Assembly: GCA_035399845.1 (NCBI GenBank)
Contig: DAOPJV010000033.1
Coordinates: 1 to 64,000, forward strand
DNA: 64,000 nt
Reading direction: 5' to 3'
DNA from: ECT2AJA-110-A sp035399845
GTDB taxonomy: Bacteria > Planctomycetota > Phycisphaerae > UBA1845 > UTPLA1
The first letter of the stretch is position 1, and each line of letters starts with the position of its first letter. The translations under genes were made by a program, and so were the position numbers. Below the pieces are notes generated by a model. That model was not told the DNA's origin. It ran no database searches and saw only the letters and a program-made list of their open reading frames with translations. Shown one piece after another: positions 43,356 through 52,684 of this stretch.

Positions 43356-45131
43356 ATGTCGTCACGGAAGACCCGATTCGCCATCGCAACGCTCACGCTC
43401 GTCACGCTGTCGCTCGCGTGTTCGCACCAGAAACCGGCGCCCTTCGAACCGGAGAACACCTCGGTCCGAAGCGATCGCGAGGCGCCGTTCAACCCGCCGG
43501 AGCGATACCCCGAATGGGCCTTCGATCAGCCGGAATATGTGAAGCCGGCGGCGCCCGATCAGCACGAGCCGATCGCGCAGCCGAATGACCCGCGCCACTT
43601 CTTCACGAACAAGCGCATCGTCATGGTCGAGCAGCCGACGGGTTACACGCCCGAAGAGACGCCGCGCATCGCCGTCTATTACACGGACGACAACGGCTTC
43701 CACTGGCACAAGGCCGGGTACTTCGGTCGCGAGCAGTCTTACTTCCCGCTGGAGACGGATGAGGACGGCGACTACGGCGTCAACTTCGTCGGTCCCGGAC
43801 AGAAGCCGGAGGAACATACGCCCGCCTATCCCGAGCGCATGTACCACGTCGACACGATGCTGCCCGAGGTCATGGTCAACATCGATCCGGAGAAAACCTG
43901 GTACGACGTCGGCGAGACGATTCGCATCTCGTGGGAGGCGAAGGATCCGCACCTCGAGCAGTTCCCGGTGCGCATCGGCATGCTCATGGACTTCACGGCG
44001 AGCGAGCACGACCTGATCGAACTCCAGCGCGATCTGCCCGACGAAGGATCGATCGACTATCGCATCTCGTCCGAGACGGAAGGTCACGAGATCGTCTTCC
44101 GAATCGAGGCGCTCGATCGCGCGAGCAATCTGGGACTCGCTTACTCACACGCGCTGCAGATCAAGGATCACGCCGACGAACAGATCCTCTCGAAGAACGC
44201 GCGGCATCACGACGATCGAATCCGCACGGCGCGCAGGTCGACGCCGAAGTCGACGTCGCCGACACCCGTCAAGCCGACGCTCGCCGTCACGAAGCCCGCG
44301 CCATCCGCGCCCTCGACGATGACGGAGACCAGCGCCGCGAACAACGACAAGCCGCTGACGCGCGTCAAAGTCGTCACGATCAATCAACCTGCGCCCGCCG
44401 CTCCGAAGAACGACGCCGAGCCGATGACGACGACGCCGGCGAAGTCGATGGGCGCGTCAGAGAACAAGCCGACGCCGATGTCCTCCGCGACGCCGCGCAA
44501 TGACGACATCACGCCGCTCCTCGACTGCGACGAGCGCGAGGCCTACGAGAAGACGATCGCGTCATCGCCGGAACCCGAGGAACCCGTCGCCGCGGCGTCG
44601 CCGAAGTCGGACACGGCAACGGCGCCCGTCAAGTCGATGACGATCCAGGAAGCGCTCGCCACGCTGAAGGAAGACATCAGCCACTACGCCAACTTCCGCC
44701 GCCCCGCCGCGCCGAAGAATGAAGCGAAGGAAACGACTGTCACGCTCACGAAGTCAAAGCCCGCCCCCGCGCCGAAGACCGACGTCGCGCCGGCGAAGCC
44801 GAGCGTCGTCTCCAGGTCCGCCCGGACGCCGAAGCCGACGAGTTCCGTCGCCACGGCGCGCCCCATGAACGCGGCGACGGCCGACGCGGCCCCAGGCGCC
44901 GGACTCGTCGCCCCCATGCCGGGCGTTGTGCCCGGCCGCTCGTCGGGCGCCGCGACATCGCATCCGTGGCGAAGCCTCGGCGCGGGCAGTGCGACCGCCA
45001 ACGCACAGACGTGGGCGCTGCCCGACGCAAAGACCGCCGTCAGCGCCAGGCCGACGGACATTCCGACGATCGCTCCGAATGGACCCGTCCTCGTGGAAGT
45101 TCGCGAGGCGGACGAACTGCCGGCCAACTGA
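43356..45131 (+). CDS. lipoprotein with long Ala/Pro/Lys/Thr-rich tail
   Basis: A 591-residue lipoprotein: signal peptide with lipobox LSLAC (Cys22). Residues about 40-265 form a structured part containing a Tyr/Pro-rich start (PPERYPEWAFDQPEY) and a beta-sandwich-like segment (VMVNIDPEKTWYDVGETIRISWEAKD). From about 275 to the end the protein is low complexity, rich in Ala, Pro, Thr and Lys, probably disordered and possibly spanning the wall or periplasm. GGAAG before ATG 43356 decides the start over ATG 43335. The gene ends in a strong terminator. Function unknown. Confidence 0.78.
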   Translation: MSSRKTRFAIATLTLVTLSLACSHQKPAPFEPENTSVRSDREAPFNPPERYPEWAFDQPEYVKPAAPDQHEPIAQPNDPRHFFTNKRIVMVEQPTGYTPEETPRIAVYYTDDNGFHWHKAGYFGREQSYFPLETDEDGDYGVNFVGPGQKPEEHTPAYPERMYHVDTMLPEVMVNIDPEKTWYDVGETIRISWEAKDPHLEQFPVRIGMLMDFTASEHDLIELQRDLPDEGSIDYRISSETEGHEIVFRIEALDRASNLGLAYSHALQIKDHADEQILSKNARHHDDRIRTARRSTPKSTSPTPVKPTLAVTKPAPSAPSTMTETSAANNDKPLTRVKVVTINQPAPAAPKNDAEPMTTTPAKSMGASENKPTPMSSATPRNDDITPLLDCDEREAYEKTIASSPEPEEPVAAASPKSDTATAPVKSMTIQEALATLKEDISHYANFRRPAAPKNEAKETTVTLTKSKPAPAPKTDVAPAKPSVVSRSARTPKPTSSVATARPMNAATADAAPGAGLVAPMPGVVPGRSSGAATSHPWRSLGAGSATANAQTWALPDAKTAVSARPTDIPTIAPNGPVLVEVREADELPAN

Positions 45132-45165
45132 TCGCCGCGGCATCGTCTGATTTTGCATGAATCAC

Positions 45166-45205
45166 AAAAGGCCGCCGAGTCGTTCGCGACTCGGCGGCCT
45201 TTTTC
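45166..45205 (+). terminator. terminator with TTCG loop, probably bidirectional
   Basis: A 15-bp stem (45168-45182 with 45187-45201, loop TTCG) flanked by AAAA and TTTTT. It lies between the lipoprotein and the convergent rho gene and can stop both. Confidence 0.9.
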
Positions 45206-45253
45206 ATTTCCATTGCAACGACAACGACGAGGCGTCGCCTCGGCGAATCCGGC

Positions 45254-46399
45254 CTAGGCGAGGTGCTTCAGGAAGGTCTCGTTGTTCGGGAACTTCGCCA
45301 GCTCATCCAGCATCGTTTCCATCTGCCTGGCCGGCGGCATGTTCAGGAGCCGTCGGCGTACGCGCGTCACTTTATCGTAGTTGACCTGCCCCAGCAGCAT
45401 CTCTTCCTTGCGCGTGCCGGATGCGCTCAGGTTGCACGCCGGGTAGATGCGCAGGTTCGCCAGGTCGCGCGACAGCACGAGTTCCATGTTGCCCGTGCCC
45501 TTGAACTCCTGAAAGATGAATTCATCCATCCGGCTGCCCGTTTCGATCAGGACCGAGGCGATGATCGTCAGGCTCCCGCCGTTCTCGATCTTGCGCGCCG
45601 CGCCGAATGTCTGCTTCGGAATCTCGAGCGCCCGTATGTCGAGTCCGCCCGTCATCGTGCGGCCGCTGTTTCCGACCAGCGTGTTGTAGGCCCGGCCGAG
45701 ACGCGTGAGCGAGTCCATCAGGATCACGACATCCCGCCCCATCTCGACGGCCCGCTTCGCCTTCTCGATGGCGAGCTTCGTGATGCGGCCGTGACTCTTG
45801 GCGTCGTGATCGTTGCTGGAGAAGAGCACTTCCGGAGCGTCGTTGTGCCAACCGGCGCCGTCTTTGCAGACTTCGCGGCGCATTTCCGTCACTTCTTCCG
45901 GACGCTCGTCCACCAGCAGCATCATCAGCAGGACTTCGGGATGATTCGCCTGGATGCCCGCTGCCATGTGCTGGAGCAGAATCGTCTTGCCGGTCCGCGG
46001 CGGCGCCACGATCAGGGCCCGCTGCCCCTTGCCAATGGGCGCGAACAGGTCGACGACGCGCATCGACATGGGACCGCCATTGGTCTCAAACTTGAGCTGA
46101 TCGACAGGATGCACCACCTCGAGTTCGTCGAACGGGCGGACGGCGCCGTATTGTCGCGCCTCCCTGCCGCAGATCCGTTCCACCTTCTGGAGGATCGGCT
46201 TGCCGCCGTTCCGGCTTCTGCCGCGAACGCCTTCGATGTACTCACCGCCACGGAGCCGCAGCGCCTTGATCGCATCGCGCGTCACCTGCGGACTCGCGCC
46301 GATCGGCGCGTAATTCTTTGACGGATCGCGGAGATACCCGATCCCATTGTCCATCACTTCGAGAGTGCCTGCCGCTTCGTTTCCGTTCGTTTGACTCAT
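45254..46399 (-). CDS. rho: transcription termination factor Rho
   Basis: A 381-residue RNA-dependent helicase that ends transcription. Present: the RNA-binding part GIGYLRDPSKNY through GVRGRSRNGGKP, Walker A APPRTGKT (132-139), DERPEEVTEMRR, Walker B VVILMDSLTRLGRAYN, the Q-loop/R-loop GTGNMELVLSRDLAN, and the C-terminal SGTRKEEMLL. Walker A lies about 46 residues nearer the N-terminus than in E. coli Rho (419 aa), so the N-terminal helix bundle is absent. ATG 46399 is chosen because homology starts there. A promoter about 240 bases upstream implies a long leader. Confidence 0.95.
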   Translation of the reverse strand: MSQTNGNEAAGTLEVMDNGIGYLRDPSKNYAPIGASPQVTRDAIKALRLRGGEYIEGVRGRSRNGGKPILQKVERICGREARQYGAVRPFDELEVVHPVDQLKFETNGGPMSMRVVDLFAPIGKGQRALIVAPPRTGKTILLQHMAAGIQANHPEVLLMMLLVDERPEEVTEMRREVCKDGAGWHNDAPEVLFSSNDHDAKSHGRITKLAIEKAKRAVEMGRDVVILMDSLTRLGRAYNTLVGNSGRTMTGGLDIRALEIPKQTFGAARKIENGGSLTIIASVLIETGSRMDEFIFQEFKGTGNMELVLSRDLANLRIYPACNLSASGTRKEEMLLGQVNYDKVTRVRRRLLNMPPARQMETMLDELAKFPNNETFLKHLA

Positions 46400-46766
46400 G
46401 TTTGGAATTCCATCGCGTTTGATCGGTACCGGCTGACCGAAAACGCAGACCCATGCGGACAACAACGCCGCACGCGCAATCCGCCATTGGTGGCCGAATT
46501 GCCAAAACTGACCTGTCCTGGGATGACTTCGGCAGAGCGACGGGCGATGATCCTGCGAGGAAGCCCTGTATTCGCTGCCAAGCGCCGGGATTGGTCGGGC
46601 TCGCCCATTCCACGCCAAGGCGAACCGAAGACTTACGGATTATACCACCAACCCTGGATACTGCGACAACTACGGACGATTGATCTGAGGCGCCAGCGTC
46701 CGAAATTCATCTCTGTCTTCGGCGCCAAACCACTGTTTCTAACGTCGGCGTTCTCGGCGGAACGGC
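46400..46766. promoter_or_regulatory. rho leader and promoter region
   Basis: No gene. On the minus strand TTGTCG (46669-46664), a 19-base spacer and TATAAT (46644-46639) predict a start near 46632 and a leader of about 230 bases. The E. coli rho leader is regulated by attenuation; whether that occurs here cannot be seen. No obvious leader peptide or terminator hairpin was identified. Confidence 0.5.
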
Positions 46767-47036
46767 TCAATACCGAATCCTGAATCCGGCGTAGGATCCG
46801 GAACCCTCCCCCTCGATCACAGTGGATTTCCGTATGTTGCGCTCCATCACGCGGCCCACTTCCGCCTGGAACCGATCCAGTTCCTCGGCCGCCCCTTCCG
46901 CAACCATCTCGACGCGACCGTCGGGAAGGTTCTTCACGTAGCCCGTCACCTCGAAACCCTGTGCAATTTCACACGTCGTGTAGCGGAACCCCACGCCCTG
47001 AACGCGCCCTTCGAACAGGAATGTGCGCTGAACCAT
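46767..47036 (-). CDS. acyP: acylphosphatase
   Basis: Hydrolyses acyl phosphates such as carbamoyl or 1,3-bisphosphoglycerate. The 89-residue length is exact for the family. The phosphate loop GRVQGVGFR (catalytic Arg) and YVKNLPDGRVEMVAEG (catalytic Asn) are intact. ATG 47036 has GGAG about 8 bases upstream; ATG 47063 would add a non-homologous extension. The gene follows hsp20 on the same strand, 39 bases after its stop, and may be co-transcribed. Confidence 0.93.
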   Translation of the reverse strand: MVQRTFLFEGRVQGVGFRYTTCEIAQGFEVTGYVKNLPDGRVEMVAEGAAEELDRFQAEVGRVMERNIRKSTVIEGEGSGSYAGFRIRY

Positions 47037-47075
47037 GCCCGACTCCGCCAACAACGCCATCACGAACGCGCGACG

Positions 47076-47537
47076 TCACTCCTCCACGGCGCGAACCTGC
47101 ACCTTGTGCCCCTTCGTCTGCGGACTCTTTGGCACCCTGACGCTCAGAACGCCCGCCTTGAAGGCCGCGGACACGGACTGATCCTCAACGTCCTGGCCGA
47201 AGGTGTATCGTCGGCAGAAGCTTCCATAGCGACATTCGCTGCGCAGGCGCCGGACACTCTCGGGCGGTTCGTCGGGCAGCATCTTCACGCCCTTGATCGT
47301 GATCTCCTTCTCAAGGATGGACACATCGACGTCGCTCGCCACGACACCCGGCAGTTCGACGCGAATGTGATACGCCTCCGGATGTTCGACGACATCGATC
47401 CGCGGCGCCCAGTCCTGGCCGTCGAGCGGCGCCGTCGTGACACCGCCGTGCATCACGCGATCGAGCAGACGATCGAATTCACCACGCACATCCTGCAGCG
47501 AAAACGGAAGATCGGATGGAAACGGAAAATTCGGCAT
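47076..47537 (-). CDS. small heat-shock protein Hsp20
   Basis: A 153-residue ATP-independent holdase of the alpha-crystallin family. The conserved domain (about 41-150) has WAPRIDVVEHPEAYHIRVELPGVVASDVDVSILEKEITIKG and the GVLSVRVPK C-terminal motif, with a C-terminal extension. A very strong ribosome binding site (GGAAAGGAGA) precedes the ATG, and an extended -10 promoter lies about 40-45 bases upstream. No CIRCE-type inverted repeat was seen in the leader. Confidence 0.94.
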   Translation of the reverse strand: MPNFPFPSDLPFSLQDVRGEFDRLLDRVMHGGVTTAPLDGQDWAPRIDVVEHPEAYHIRVELPGVVASDVDVSILEKEITIKGVKMLPDEPPESVRRLRSECRYGSFCRRYTFGQDVEDQSVSAAFKAGVLSVRVPKSPQTKGHKVQVRAVEE

Positions 47538-47574
47538 GGCAATCTCCTTTCCGGAGGGATCCTGTCCTCGAATA

Positions 47575-47583
47575 ATTATATCA
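47575..47583 (-). promoter_or_regulatory. extended -10 promoter of hsp20
   Basis: On the minus strand TGATATAAT gives a perfect TATAAT with the TGn extension. No good -35 is present, as usual for extended -10 promoters. It lies in the short gap after the SpoU-type gene. Confidence 0.55.
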
Positions 47584-47586
47584 CAC

Positions 47587-48399
47587 TCACACGCGCGAAG
47601 CCGATTCTCGCTGTCGCAGCGCCTCGTAGAACAATACGGCGGCCGCCGTCGAAACGTTCAGGCTGTCTACGCGACCACGCATCGGCAGTTTGACGCCGAC
47701 GCACGGCGACGTCAGCCAGATATCGCTGACACCCGACGCCTCCGCCCCCAGCACGATCGCCACAGGGTCCGAATAGCTGACCTCCGTATACAACCGCTCG
47801 GCCTCTGGTGTCGCGACAAGGACCGTCACGCCCGAACGAACGAGCCAGTCCAGTGTCGCCGCGCTCGTGGCTTCGACGACTGGCCGCGTGAAGATGGCGC
47901 CGAGACTCGCGCGAATCGCGTTGGGACCGTAGATGTCGCCCCTGGCGTCGGCGACGATGATCGCGTCGATCCCCGCGGCGTCCGCCGATCGGAGGATCGC
48001 GCCAAGATTGCCCGGCTTCTCCACGCCCTCGATCACGGCGATCAGAGGTCGCGACGGCGTTCGCAGCGCGTCCAGCGAGAGCGCCGGTCTTCGCGCGACA
48101 GCGACAACGCCCTCATCGCGCTCGCCGAATCCGATCTTCGCATACGCCGCTTCCGAAGTTTCCGTGACGCGTACATCGGCCCGCTGAAGCGCCCCCAGCG
48201 CCGCCCGCGCATCAGCGCCATGCAGCAGAGACTCGCAGCTGTAGGCCTCGACAAACTCGACGCCGGATTCGATGGCTCGCAGAATCTCGCGTCCACCGTC
48301 GATCAGAATCTGATTCGTCTGTTTCCGCGCCCGCCGCTCGCGCAGCCGGGCCGTCGCCTTGATCCGCGGATTCTGTGCGCTGTCGATTCGCTCCGTCAT
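47587..48399 (-). CDS. SpoU/TrmH-family RNA 2'-O-methyltransferase
   Basis: A 270-residue SPOUT methyltransferase that probably methylates ribose 2'-OH in rRNA or tRNA with SAM. N-terminal SpoU-substrate-binding domain from RIDSAQNPRIKATARL to about residue 95; catalytic domain with motif 1 VEKPGNLGAILRSADAAG, motif 2 VLGAEASGVS and motif 3 MRGRVDSLNVSTAAAVLFYE (knot). Length and N-terminal extension match RlmB/TrmH-type members; the exact target RNA is not decidable. Start ATG 48399. Confidence 0.92.
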   Translation of the reverse strand: MTERIDSAQNPRIKATARLRERRARKQTNQILIDGGREILRAIESGVEFVEAYSCESLLHGADARAALGALQRADVRVTETSEAAYAKIGFGERDEGVVAVARRPALSLDALRTPSRPLIAVIEGVEKPGNLGAILRSADAAGIDAIIVADARGDIYGPNAIRASLGAIFTRPVVEATSAATLDWLVRSGVTVLVATPEAERLYTEVSYSDPVAIVLGAEASGVSDIWLTSPCVGVKLPMRGRVDSLNVSTAAAVLFYEALRQRESASRV

Positions 48400-48470
48400 G
48401 CGTGGAAGGATCGCCGAAGATACGCCGCGTCGTCAAGGCGAATCGACTGGCGCCGAGCCCCACCACCGTT

Positions 48471-49913
48471 CTAGAGATTCGCCCATCGCGTTTGGACGAT
48501 GGCGTGACGATAGCGAAACAGCCAGAGAACTACCATCGCCCCAATCATGACCAGGACGACGATGGGCTCGATGGCGTTCCAGCGAAGTCCGAACACATCG
48601 ACGAAATCCCGCAGCGACGCCTCGAAGGCGACGACGAGCCACGTGTACGCCATGAACACGCCCCACACGACCCAGGCGAACGCCGACTCGTACTGCCAGA
48701 CTTTGCTGATGTGCGCGAAGACAGGCGCGGCGCGCCAGTACATCGCGAACAGAAACGCAATGGCGCCAATCCCGCAATGGACGGCCCACGTGACGACAGC
48801 GAACGCGGCCGCCATGATCACGCCGATGGAAATTCCGCGCCCGGGGTACGAGTTGCCCACGTCGAAGAAATACAATCCCGTGATCGAGAGACCGGTCATC
48901 ACGCCAATCGCCACACAATTCAGCAGCGCGAATCCGTGCCCTCGCGCCTCATTCCGGCGCATCTGCAGTCGCTCGTAGAAGGAACGCGGACGCCAGATCA
49001 CTTCCGTATTGCCGCGAATCCAGCCGCGCACGCCACCCGCTTTTTCCCACGCGATCCCGACGCGCCGAACGCCCGGATCGAGCGAGACATCGATCGGTCC
49101 CCCGCACTCCGTGCAGCGCCCGGACTCCGGACGGTAGCTCAGGTCGTAACCGCACCCCTCGCAGGTCGGCGGCGTTTCCGGCAGGGCCTCGGTACGACGC
49201 ACGGCGAATGTCGCAAGAGCCATCCAGTAGAGCGCCGCCCCAATCCCAAGAAAGATGCAGGCAATGAAGCCCATCTCGACATAGCGGAGCGCTTCCTCGG
49301 ATGCGGCGTCCATCGCCTGCGCGCGATCGGCGGCGTGATCGATTGTGACGATTGCAAAGCCAAGCAGCCCCGTCAGGACACACGCCAACCCCGTCGCCCC
49401 ACGGATCGCAAGGAACGCGCGCCCCCACGATCGCAGCGCGCTCCCCGATCGATGAATCAGCGGCAAGGCGCCGAGGGCCAGGACGGCGAACCCCGGGAAT
49501 CCGATGCCGGCGGCGTACAACAGGACACCCGCCGCCATCACAATCGCCGGGTACCGACGCGTCCCCATGCGTTCAAACGACTCGGCGAACGATCGATCGA
49601 CGAAGTTCTTGTTGTAACCCCTGGACCAATCCCGGGCCTGCGTATCTGAATAGACAGCAATCATGATCGCGACAGCGCCGATGGCGATGGATGTCAGAAT
49701 CGTCGCCAGAATCCCGATCCATGGGCGGCTGACGAGAATCGTCCCGCATCGCGACGGACGGAACATGTCCACCCACGGCGACACGAGGACGCGCCACGCC
49801 GTGGGCTTCAGCTCGCTCGCCAGCTCGCCATCGCGAGGAACGTCCTCGCCGCCTTCCCGGGGCGCCGACGGCGACGCTTCGTCTTTCCGTGTTGTCAGGT
49901 CAGTGTCGCTCAT
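48471..49913 (-). CDS. membrane protein with internal zinc ribbon, paralog A
   Basis: A 480-residue protein with about eight hydrophobic spans in two groups, before and after an internal zinc ribbon (Cys251, 254, 267 and 270 in CEGCGYDLSYRPESGRCTEC). The ribbon, common in planctomycete membrane proteins, is normally at the C-terminus or N-terminus, here it divides the protein. A conserved APVFAHISKVWQYESAFAWVVWG occurs near residue 400 and the protein ends in QTRWANL. GGAAGG precedes the ATG. It lies 71 bases after the upstream paralog on the same strand. Function unknown. Confidence 0.82.
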   Translation of the reverse strand: MSDTDLTTRKDEASPSAPREGGEDVPRDGELASELKPTAWRVLVSPWVDMFRPSRCGTILVSRPWIGILATILTSIAIGAVAIMIAVYSDTQARDWSRGYNKNFVDRSFAESFERMGTRRYPAIVMAAGVLLYAAGIGFPGFAVLALGALPLIHRSGSALRSWGRAFLAIRGATGLACVLTGLLGFAIVTIDHAADRAQAMDAASEEALRYVEMGFIACIFLGIGAALYWMALATFAVRRTEALPETPPTCEGCGYDLSYRPESGRCTECGGPIDVSLDPGVRRVGIAWEKAGGVRGWIRGNTEVIWRPRSFYERLQMRRNEARGHGFALLNCVAIGVMTGLSITGLYFFDVGNSYPGRGISIGVIMAAAFAVVTWAVHCGIGAIAFLFAMYWRAAPVFAHISKVWQYESAFAWVVWGVFMAYTWLVVAFEASLRDFVDVFGLRWNAIEPIVVLVMIGAMVVLWLFRYRHAIVQTRWANL

Positions 49914-49984
49914 TGCGGCCTTCCAACGACTGCGAGGTCATTCCCCCTTGGGAACTCACCCGATGCCTTTCAATACGGCCAGAT

Positions 49985-51424
49985 TCACAGATTCGCCCAT
50001 TGCACGATACGAACGGCTCGCATGTAACGCGCCAGCCAGAGTGCGATGAATCCCACGAATATCACCAGGACAACCAGCGGTTCAATCATGAATACGGAAG
50101 TCCCCATGACGGAGTTTGCAATCTTCGTCATCCAGTTATCCATGAGCGCGAAGCTCCAGGCCAGCGAGTGCCCGATGAAGAAGGCCACCCAGAGGAACGC
50201 CGACTCGTATTGCCAGACCTTGCTGATGTGCGCGAAAGGTCGCTCCGTCGATCGAAACGCGATCATGGTCAGGGCAGTCGCGCCAACGAGTCCGTGCAGG
50301 AGCCAGGCGCCAATCGCAGACACGATCAGCCACGACACGCCGACCTGAACATAGTCTTCCAGCTCTTCCGCCGGCTCCGTGGCGAGAATCACGCCGAGCA
50401 TGGACATCATCGACGCGACACCGATCGCCACATAGTTCCGGAAAGCGAACTGAAACCCCGAAGTCTCCTGACGGCGCATGATCAGACGCTCATAGAATGT
50501 CCGCTGTTCGAGAACGATGTCGCGATTGGCCTGGAACCAGCTTGCCGCCGACGACTCGCGTTCCCACGCGACACCGATCCGCCGCAGCCCCGGCTCGAGC
50601 GAGATCGCCGTGTCCGCGCCGCATTCCGTGCAGCGCCCCCCCGCCGGCTGATGGGTCAGGTCATAGCCGCACAATTCGCACGTCAGCGACGCCACCGGAA
50701 CTGCGGTGGGCGAGCGAGCGCCGATCGCGGCGCGAGTCATCCACAAGGCGAGTAGCGCAAACGCGAGCAAGCTCATCACCAGGTTGATGAACTCCCATCG
50801 AAGAAAAAGTGTGCTCGGGCCACCGGACGAAGCAGAGTACATGTAACGCTCAAATGCGTTCTGGCACATCGCGATGGAAATGCACAAAGCCGCGGCAATC
50901 AGGACCGACGGCCCGACAATCCCTGTTGCGGCGCAGAGCGAACGTCCGTACGAACGCAGCACCGAGCCGGAGCGATGTGTGATCGGCAGCGTCAGCCAGG
51001 CGAGGACGACGATGACGATCAGCATACATAGCGCGGTAAGCCCCACGATCATCAGCGCCGTCACAAATGGCGGACCTAAATTCGATTCCAGGAGGCGCCA
51101 CGCGCCCGACAGGCCAACGTATCGGAATGTTGATTCGCCCGGCTCACTTTCCACTCCCTCCCACATCCCATCAACAATAACGCCCGCCAGGACCGCAACG
51201 CCGATGAGTGTCAATCCCATCAACAACGCGACGATGGCGGCGAGCGGCGCCGACGCGAGGTGACGACCGCACTCCGTCGGGCGCAGCATGCACACAAACG
51301 GGGAAACCAGGCCCTGAGTCCATGTCAGCGCTTCATCGGGCTCGGCGCGCGATCCAACCCCGACGGACGCGTCCGCCATCACTCGATCCACGCCGGCCTC
51401 GTTGGAATCGCTCTCCTGATGCAT
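49985..51424 (-). CDS. membrane protein with internal zinc ribbon, paralog B
   Basis: A 479-residue paralog of the downstream gene: same length, same internal zinc ribbon (Cys249, 252, 265, 268), same GVRRVGIAWE/GLRRIGVAWE line after the ribbon, same PFAHISKVWQYESAFLWV near residue 400 and the same QWANL end. N-terminal segments share SPFVxMxRPxxCG. The pair arose by tandem duplication. The start at 51424 has only a weak ribosome binding site; ATG 51379 is an alternative. Function unknown; the shared motif and paired layout suggest they work together, possibly as a heterodimer. Confidence 0.82.
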   Translation of the reverse strand: MHQESDSNEAGVDRVMADASVGVGSRAEPDEALTWTQGLVSPFVCMLRPTECGRHLASAPLAAIVALLMGLTLIGVAVLAGVIVDGMWEGVESEPGESTFRYVGLSGAWRLLESNLGPPFVTALMIVGLTALCMLIVIVVLAWLTLPITHRSGSVLRSYGRSLCAATGIVGPSVLIAAALCISIAMCQNAFERYMYSASSGGPSTLFLRWEFINLVMSLLAFALLALWMTRAAIGARSPTAVPVASLTCELCGYDLTHQPAGGRCTECGADTAISLEPGLRRIGVAWERESSAASWFQANRDIVLEQRTFYERLIMRRQETSGFQFAFRNYVAIGVASMMSMLGVILATEPAEELEDYVQVGVSWLIVSAIGAWLLHGLVGATALTMIAFRSTERPFAHISKVWQYESAFLWVAFFIGHSLAWSFALMDNWMTKIANSVMGTSVFMIEPLVVLVIFVGFIALWLARYMRAVRIVQWANL

Positions 51425-51461
51425 GACTTTGTCTATGAGATTCGATGACGCCGCGGCGGTC

Positions 51462-52124
51462 TTACCCTTCGATCTTTGCGGGCCCTCGCGCCGCGAAATC
51501 CGCCGGATCGCGCAGCGACTCGAGCGAAAACAGATCCGTCGTGCGCGAATACAGGTTCCCGCCCATGCGTCCCACGGCCTTCAGCTTCGCCGCGTCGCAG
51601 GTCATATCGCCATCGGACAGGACACTGTCGTCCACATGCACGGCGACGATGTCACCGAAAACGACCTGACCGCCACCGGAGCCTGTCCCGAGTGACACGA
51701 CCTGGCGAAGGCGGCACTCGATGTTGACGGGACTCTCCTGTACGAGCATCGCCCTGACCTTGTTCGCCGGCGCCGATGTCAGACCGCTGCGTTCGAACTC
51801 GCTCTCGCCGTGCGGGAACTCCGTGCTGCAGATGTTCATCCGCTCGGCGATGGGTTCTGTCACAGTCGCAATCACGAATTCGCCCGTCGCCTCGATATTG
51901 GCCAGCGTGTCCTTTTTATTCCCGTGCCGATTGATGGCCGGACAGAAAAGGACGACCGGCGGGTTCGCCGACATCATGTTGTAAAAGCTGAACGGCGCCA
52001 GATTCGGCCGGCCGTCGGCGCTGAGGGTCGACGCCAGCGCGATGGGCCGGGGCTGGACAAAGGAGAGGTAAAGGCGATGCATGGCCCGCCACGAATGCTC
52101 GGTGTTGGCTAGATCGATGTACAT
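51462..52124 (-). CDS. flavin reductase-like (FMN-binding split barrel) protein
   Basis: A 220-residue protein of the flavin reductase domain family. It starts with the usual QPRPIALASTLSADGRPNLAPFSFYNMMSANPP..LFCPAI phrase and continues with KDTLANIEATGEFVIATV. FMN is likely bound; partners range from monooxygenases to NADH:flavin reductases. GGAAAG precedes the ATG. It is upstream of nothing obviously related; the membrane paralogs begin 38 bases beyond its stop. Substrate unknown. Confidence 0.88.
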   Translation of the reverse strand: MYIDLANTEHSWRAMHRLYLSFVQPRPIALASTLSADGRPNLAPFSFYNMMSANPPVVLFCPAINRHGNKKDTLANIEATGEFVIATVTEPIAERMNICSTEFPHGESEFERSGLTSAPANKVRAMLVQESPVNIECRLRQVVSLGTGSGGGQVVFGDIVAVHVDDSVLSDGDMTCDAAKLKAVGRMGGNLYSRTTDLFSLESLRDPADFAARGPAKIEG

Positions 52125-52684
52125 GGCTTTCCGACCAGAATAAACCGTGGTTCAGCTCATGCGAGCGATGGCCCGCATCCGTGGCGCCGTTGTACCACGG
52201 CCTACGGGAGTCCGCCAACGCGACGCCGCGACCCGAGCGTTTTCGTTGAATTCGGACGTCGGCGCCCGCAATCCGCTCATCCTGACAGGGCGCCGCACGA
52301 ATTCAGACCGTCCGCGGCGCAGCTTCCACCCTGCCGCGAGTCAGCCGGGAAATTGACAACTGTATCCATCGGGGGGCGCCCTATATTCCGAACTTCCAAT
52401 TGATGCGCGCCCGGCGATGGTGTAGATTTCACATACGAATGGAATCTGGTGGACCTCGGATTTGCCGACGGTCAGTGGGTTCTCGACCCCTGAAACGACA
52501 ATCGTCCGCGAATCATCAAGGTGAACGGAGTTCCAATTCGCCGCACTATTTCGCCAGTTCATGCGACGCATGTCTGGCATCTCAGTCCCTTCACACACAG
52601 CAGGCGCCCGCACGATCGTCTTTGGACCATCGTGCGGGCGGCGCATTCACTGTGATCTGAACATCTGATTCGCCGGCGATCCCG
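52125..52684. other. gene-free stretch with one long hairpin
   Basis: No gene is supported. A 12-bp perfect inverted repeat (52605-52616 with 52629-52640) with three further inner pairs lies 45 bases after the stop of the TPR gene on the minus strand. It lacks a T-run, so it is a Rho-type or mRNA-stabilising hairpin at best. Confidence 0.5.
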
